Of a stretch of 64,000 bases of DNA, positions 61,350 to 64,000 are shown one piece after another. The DNA lies in NCBI GenBank assembly GCA_016703945.1, contig JADJBC010000059.1, forward strand, positions 1-64,000, read 5' to 3'. The notes below the pieces were generated by a model. That model did not search any database and was not told the origin of the DNA. It was given only the letters and a program-made list of their open reading frames with translations. The stretch's first letter is position 1. Every line of letters begins with the position of its first letter. This DNA is from Candidatus Aalborgicola danicus. GTDB lineage: Bacteria; Pseudomonadota; Gammaproteobacteria; Burkholderiales; Burkholderiaceae_C. A program made the translations under genes and the position numbers.

Positions 61350-62102
61350 CTAGGCCAGCTTCACCAAATCATCGGCGGACAACCAGCGCCACTGGCCTGG
61401 CGCAAGGTCAGAGGGCAGCTCGAAGCTGCCGATGCGGGACCGGTGCAGCCCCTCAACCCGGTTGCCAACGGCGGCCAACATGCGCTTGACCTGGTGGTAC
61501 TTGCCTTCAGTCAGCGTCAGCCGCAGGTGCAACCCCGCCCCATCCGCATCCACAATTTCACAGGCGGCCGCCCGTACCGGTTTGGGATCGTCATCCAACA
61601 CCACGCCGCTCAGCAGTCGCTGCACCTGCTTGTCGTCGAGACGGTGTTTGGCGGTCACCTCGTAGACCTTGGGACAGTGTTTCTTGGGTGAACTCATACG
61701 GTGGATGAACTGGCCGTCATCGCTGAGCAGCAACAGACCGGTGGTGTCCTGGTCCAGCCGGCCGACGGCCTGAACACCCTGGATGGCACTTTTTTGGGGG
61801 CGCAGGCGCAGGGGGGATGGCAGTAGCGTGTAGATGCTGGGGTAAGTGGAGGGCTTTTGGGAACACTCGGTGCCAGCAGGTTTGTTCAGCACCACATAAG
61901 CCTTTTCAAAATAGGCCCACTCCACACCCTGAACCCGAAACCGCAGGCCAGTTGCTTCCAATTCCATAGCAGAGTCAACAATGGTTACGGGGGCAGGAGC
62001 ATCTTTTTCCATATAGACCTGGACATGACCCTGCTGCACCAAACCAGCGCAGACGCGGCGTGTGCCAAAGCCTTGTGAGTAGAGAATGTCCTGAAGCTGC
62101 AT
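61350..62102 (-). CDS. RsuA-family pseudouridine synthase
   Basis: About 250 residues from ATG 62102 (MQLQDILYSQGFGTRRVCAG); a longer frame from 62165 is unlikely. An S4-like RNA-binding N-terminus (GFGTRRVCAGLVQQGHVQVY) precedes the catalytic motif VQAVGRLDQDTTGLLLLSDD, with the catalytic Asp in GRLDQDTTG, and the KVYEVTAKHRLDDKQVQRLL and TEGKYHQVKRMLAAVGNRVE segments. This subfamily modifies 16S rRNA U516 (RsuA) or 23S rRNA; which one is not clear. Confidence 0.88.
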   Translation of the reverse strand: MQLQDILYSQGFGTRRVCAGLVQQGHVQVYMEKDAPAPVTIVDSAMELEATGLRFRVQGVEWAYFEKAYVVLNKPAGTECSQKPSTYPSIYTLLPSPLRLRPQKSAIQGVQAVGRLDQDTTGLLLLSDDGQFIHRMSSPKKHCPKVYEVTAKHRLDDKQVQRLLSGVVLDDDPKPVRAAACEIVDADGAGLHLRLTLTEGKYHQVKRMLAAVGNRVEGLHRSRIGSFELPSDLAPGQWRWLSADDLVKLA

Positions 62103-62213
62103 GGGTGGTTTCCGCCCGAAAGGCAAAGCATGGGTTGTGAAGGCCCGAATCTTGTCACAAACCACCTACCTACCCTTTTTACACCGAGGCTTTGGGTGGG
62201 GCAGAACTGGGTT

Positions 62214-63314
62214 TTAATGACTAGCAAGACCGTCCACCGCCTGGAACATGGCCTGGCGCGCCTGCACCACCACCTGCGCACGCCAGGCATCGGTGTCGAC
62301 ATAAAACGCATCCAGCATCTGGCGTTCAATCATAGCGCGCTGGGGCTGCGAAGCCTCGGGGTGCAGATACAACCAGTGGTCGGCCCGCAGGGCAGCAATC
62401 ATGTCCAAAATCGGCAAGGTCCCGTATTCCATGGCAATGCCGGTGTATTCAGCCTGCGGGCATTCGTCATAAACGGCGCACCACATCAGGCCGGTCAGGC
62501 GGGCTGAAGCCGACGAGCCGTCGTAAATCGAGGTGATGGGAGTTGCGCCATTGCCACCCCACCAGGCCTTGGCCCGCGCCAGGGCAGGTGCTTCGTCGCG
62601 GCCGGCATAGATGCGCTCCCCCAAACCGCTAGGCCCAAGCCCGGTATGCAGGTCCATCCACGCAATGCGGCGGGCGCGTTGGGCGTAGGTCCGCAACACC
62701 TGGCGCAGCGCCGTGTTACTCCAGGTGGGCGCCTGGCCGCCAAAAAACATGCCGTCTGGAAAGGCATATTGACCCTGTGACACGGCGGACTGAAAGCGGG
62801 CCAGGCCATAGGTCTGGATATAGGTTGCAATTGCCGCTTGGTTGTCGGGTGTGGGCGGCCATTGTGATGGCAGCAACAATGTATGCAACTCGGCATACGC
62901 GCTGTTGTCAGGAAGTGGCCGGCTGAAGTCCTGGAAATTGCGATTCAGATCCACGTTTTCGTGGGTGGTGCGTCGCAGGTAAGAAAAACCGTGCGGATTG
63001 AGGGCGTGCACGTATAAAACCGCCACACCGGCATCCCGCGCCTTGGCACGCCACTCTGCGTCCCGGGCAGCAAACACCTGCACCCCCGACCCACAATAGC
63101 CTTCCACCCCGTGGCAGGCGCTACTGATGATGAACAGATACTCCGCATCGGGTGATCCGTCCAGCGCCACGTCCATGGCCAGCGTCTCACCGTCGCGGCC
63201 CTTCAGCGGGTGCTCGTAACTCTTCAAGGCCATGCCAGCAGTCGCGGCCGATTCCAGAAACTGAATACGGGCCTGCGCATACCGCGTGGAGAAGGCCGTG
63301 TGTAAATTCATCAT
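62214..63314 (-). CDS. DUF2817 protein (M14 carboxypeptidase-like)
   Basis: About 367 residues from ATG 63314 (AGGAT upstream); the reading frame extends further but without coding character. Zinc-peptidase-like text: IISSACHGVEGYCGSGVQVF (HGxEG, equivalent to HxxE), LNPHGFSYLRRTTHENVDLN and RNFQDF (substrate-binding Asn-Arg), ARRIAWMDLHTGLGPSGLGE (third zinc ligand His). AMEYGTLPILDM supplies a possible catalytic Glu. The function of this family is not established. It is convergent with nothing and lies between the pseudouridine synthase and M20 peptidase genes. Confidence 0.8.
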   Translation of the reverse strand: MMNLHTAFSTRYAQARIQFLESAATAGMALKSYEHPLKGRDGETLAMDVALDGSPDAEYLFIISSACHGVEGYCGSGVQVFAARDAEWRAKARDAGVAVLYVHALNPHGFSYLRRTTHENVDLNRNFQDFSRPLPDNSAYAELHTLLLPSQWPPTPDNQAAIATYIQTYGLARFQSAVSQGQYAFPDGMFFGGQAPTWSNTALRQVLRTYAQRARRIAWMDLHTGLGPSGLGERIYAGRDEAPALARAKAWWGGNGATPITSIYDGSSASARLTGLMWCAVYDECPQAEYTGIAMEYGTLPILDMIAALRADHWLYLHPEASQPQRAMIERQMLDAFYVDTDAWRAQVVVQARQAMFQAVDGLASH

Positions 63315-63423
63315 GCGATCCTGCCTTCGTCTACTGCGTCGACAAGGCATCCCAGCAGCGAAAACGCAAATCTCTGATGCATTTGCATAAATGTCAACTT
63401 GGTGGTTGGATTGAAAACCCGTT

Positions 63424-64000
63424 CTAGACCGATAAAGGCATGGACTGCTCGACCAGCCCCGCGTGCAGGGCAGCGCCCAGCGGCAAAATATCGTCATTGA
63501 AATCGTAGCGGGTGTTGTGCAGATAACAGCTCCCCACACCGTTTTCAGCGCCCTGCCCTATGCGCAAATAGGCACCGGGTTTGACCTGCAGCATAAATGC
63601 GAAATCTTCTGAACCCATGCTCGGGTCCAAGTCACGGATCACATGTTCTGTACCCACCAGGCTTTCAGCCACCGACGCCGCGAAATCACTCTCGGCGGAT
63701 GAGTTGATGGTCGCCGGATAAATACGTTCGTAATGCACGGCGGCCGTTGCACCGAACCCCAGCGCCACGGCGCCACACAACTCGTTCAAACGGCGCTCCA
63801 CCATGTCCTGCACCTCCGGATTGAAGGTCCGCACCGTGCCCACCAGGGTCGCCTTGCCGGGGATGACACTCATGGCACCCGGGTCACCGGCATGCATGGC
63901 GCAGACACTGATGACGGCGCTGTCGACCGCCCGCACGTTGCGTGACACAATGCTTTGAATGGCCGTGATGATGTGCGCGGCAACCAGCACGGGGTCAATC
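63424..64000 (-). CDS. M20-family amidohydrolase/peptidase, C-terminal part only
   Basis: The gene runs off the right edge; only about the last 190 residues are here. The dimerisation domain reads SVCAMHAGDPGAMSVIPGKA and TLVGTVRTFNPEVQDMVERR, typical of HipO/amidohydrolase-type M20D enzymes. The late metal-site segment is DPSMGSEDFAFMLQVKPGAY (with the GSEDF motif), and HNTRYDFNDDILPLGAALHA is the usual C-terminus. It removes acyl or aminoacyl groups from amino acids such as hippurate-type substrates. Confidence 0.88.
   Translation of the reverse strand, partial: IDPVLVAAHIITAIQSIVSRNVRAVDSAVISVCAMHAGDPGAMSVIPGKATLVGTVRTFNPEVQDMVERRLNELCGAVALGFGATAAVHYERIYPATINSSAESDFAASVAESLVGTEHVIRDLDPSMGSEDFAFMLQVKPGAYLRIGQGAENGVGSCYLHNTRYDFNDDILPLGAALHAGLVEQSMPLSV

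Noticed and set aside
1..64000. CRISPR array or complete insertion sequence
   Set aside because: No regularly spaced direct repeats and no transposase or cas-like protein was seen in any frame.

Overview
The window reads as chromosomal DNA of a GC-rich betaproteobacterium, most likely Comamonadaceae (Rhodoferax/Polaromonas/Acidovorax-like). This is inferred from protein flavour, PHB metabolism genes, glnA-ntrBC organisation and a 49-bp intergenic repeat of a type I associate with that family. No database search was possible.

Layout. (1) 1-7.2 kb: a dienelactone hydrolase, an OmpR-type regulator with a histidine kinase, a membrane-anchored AraC-type regulator, a secreted alpha/beta hydrolase and a D-serine dehydratase. 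Almost all are broken by single-base frameshifts; one histidine phosphatase gene is intact. (2) 7.4-15.5 kb: a type I restriction-modification island, hsdR-hsdS-prrC-dinD-hsdM. hsdR, hsdS and prrC are frameshifted. hsdM appears to have lost its N-terminal domain by an in-frame deletion. prrC encodes an anticodon nuclease of the EcoprrI type. (3) 15.6-28.2 kb, minus strand: a compact PHB-utilisation operon. It encodes a secreted PHB depolymerase, a secreted 3-hydroxybutyrate-oligomer hydrolase, a complete branched-chain-amino-acid-type ABC importer with two binding proteins, and an alpha/beta hydrolase. It lies downstream of a sigma-54 activator gene and a good -24/-12 promoter. (4) 28.2-35.9 kb: an ABC exporter, a hemerythrin/DUF2249/polytopic membrane protein operon, a ccdAB toxin-antitoxin pair directly upstream of thyA, a DMT transporter, folA and a DUF4337 protein. 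(5) 35.9-49.2 kb: a signalling island. Three consecutive histidine kinases share one catalytic core but have different sensors; they are followed by a CheY-like receiver and a REC-degenerate GGDEF-EAL phosphodiesterase. Convergent to these is an overlapping pair: a receiver fused to a Hanks-type Ser/Thr kinase, and a TPR-GAF-PAS histidine kinase. (6) 49.4-64 kb: xthA, ald, ntrC-ntrB and a small periplasmic protein gene, glnA with sigma-54 promoter and NtrC site, then a molybdopterin-binding protein, an EI24 membrane protein, a fatty acid hydroxylase-type protein, a polysaccharide deacetylase, a beta-propeller protein, a pseudouridine synthase, a DUF2817 peptidase-like protein and the end of an M20 peptidase.

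The most interesting items are the sigma-54-controlled PHB depolymerase/oligomer hydrolase/ABC importer operon; the REC-Ser/Thr kinase plus TPR-GAF-PAS kinase pair beside the kinase array; the prrC/dinD type I R-M island with its hsdM deletion; and a 49-bp dispersed repeat (seven copies) of which one forms the signal-peptide coding sequence of the polysaccharide deacetylase. The density of frameshifts falls from the left end and stops near 12.2 kb, so consensus error at a contig end must be excluded before the left-hand genes are called pseudogenes.
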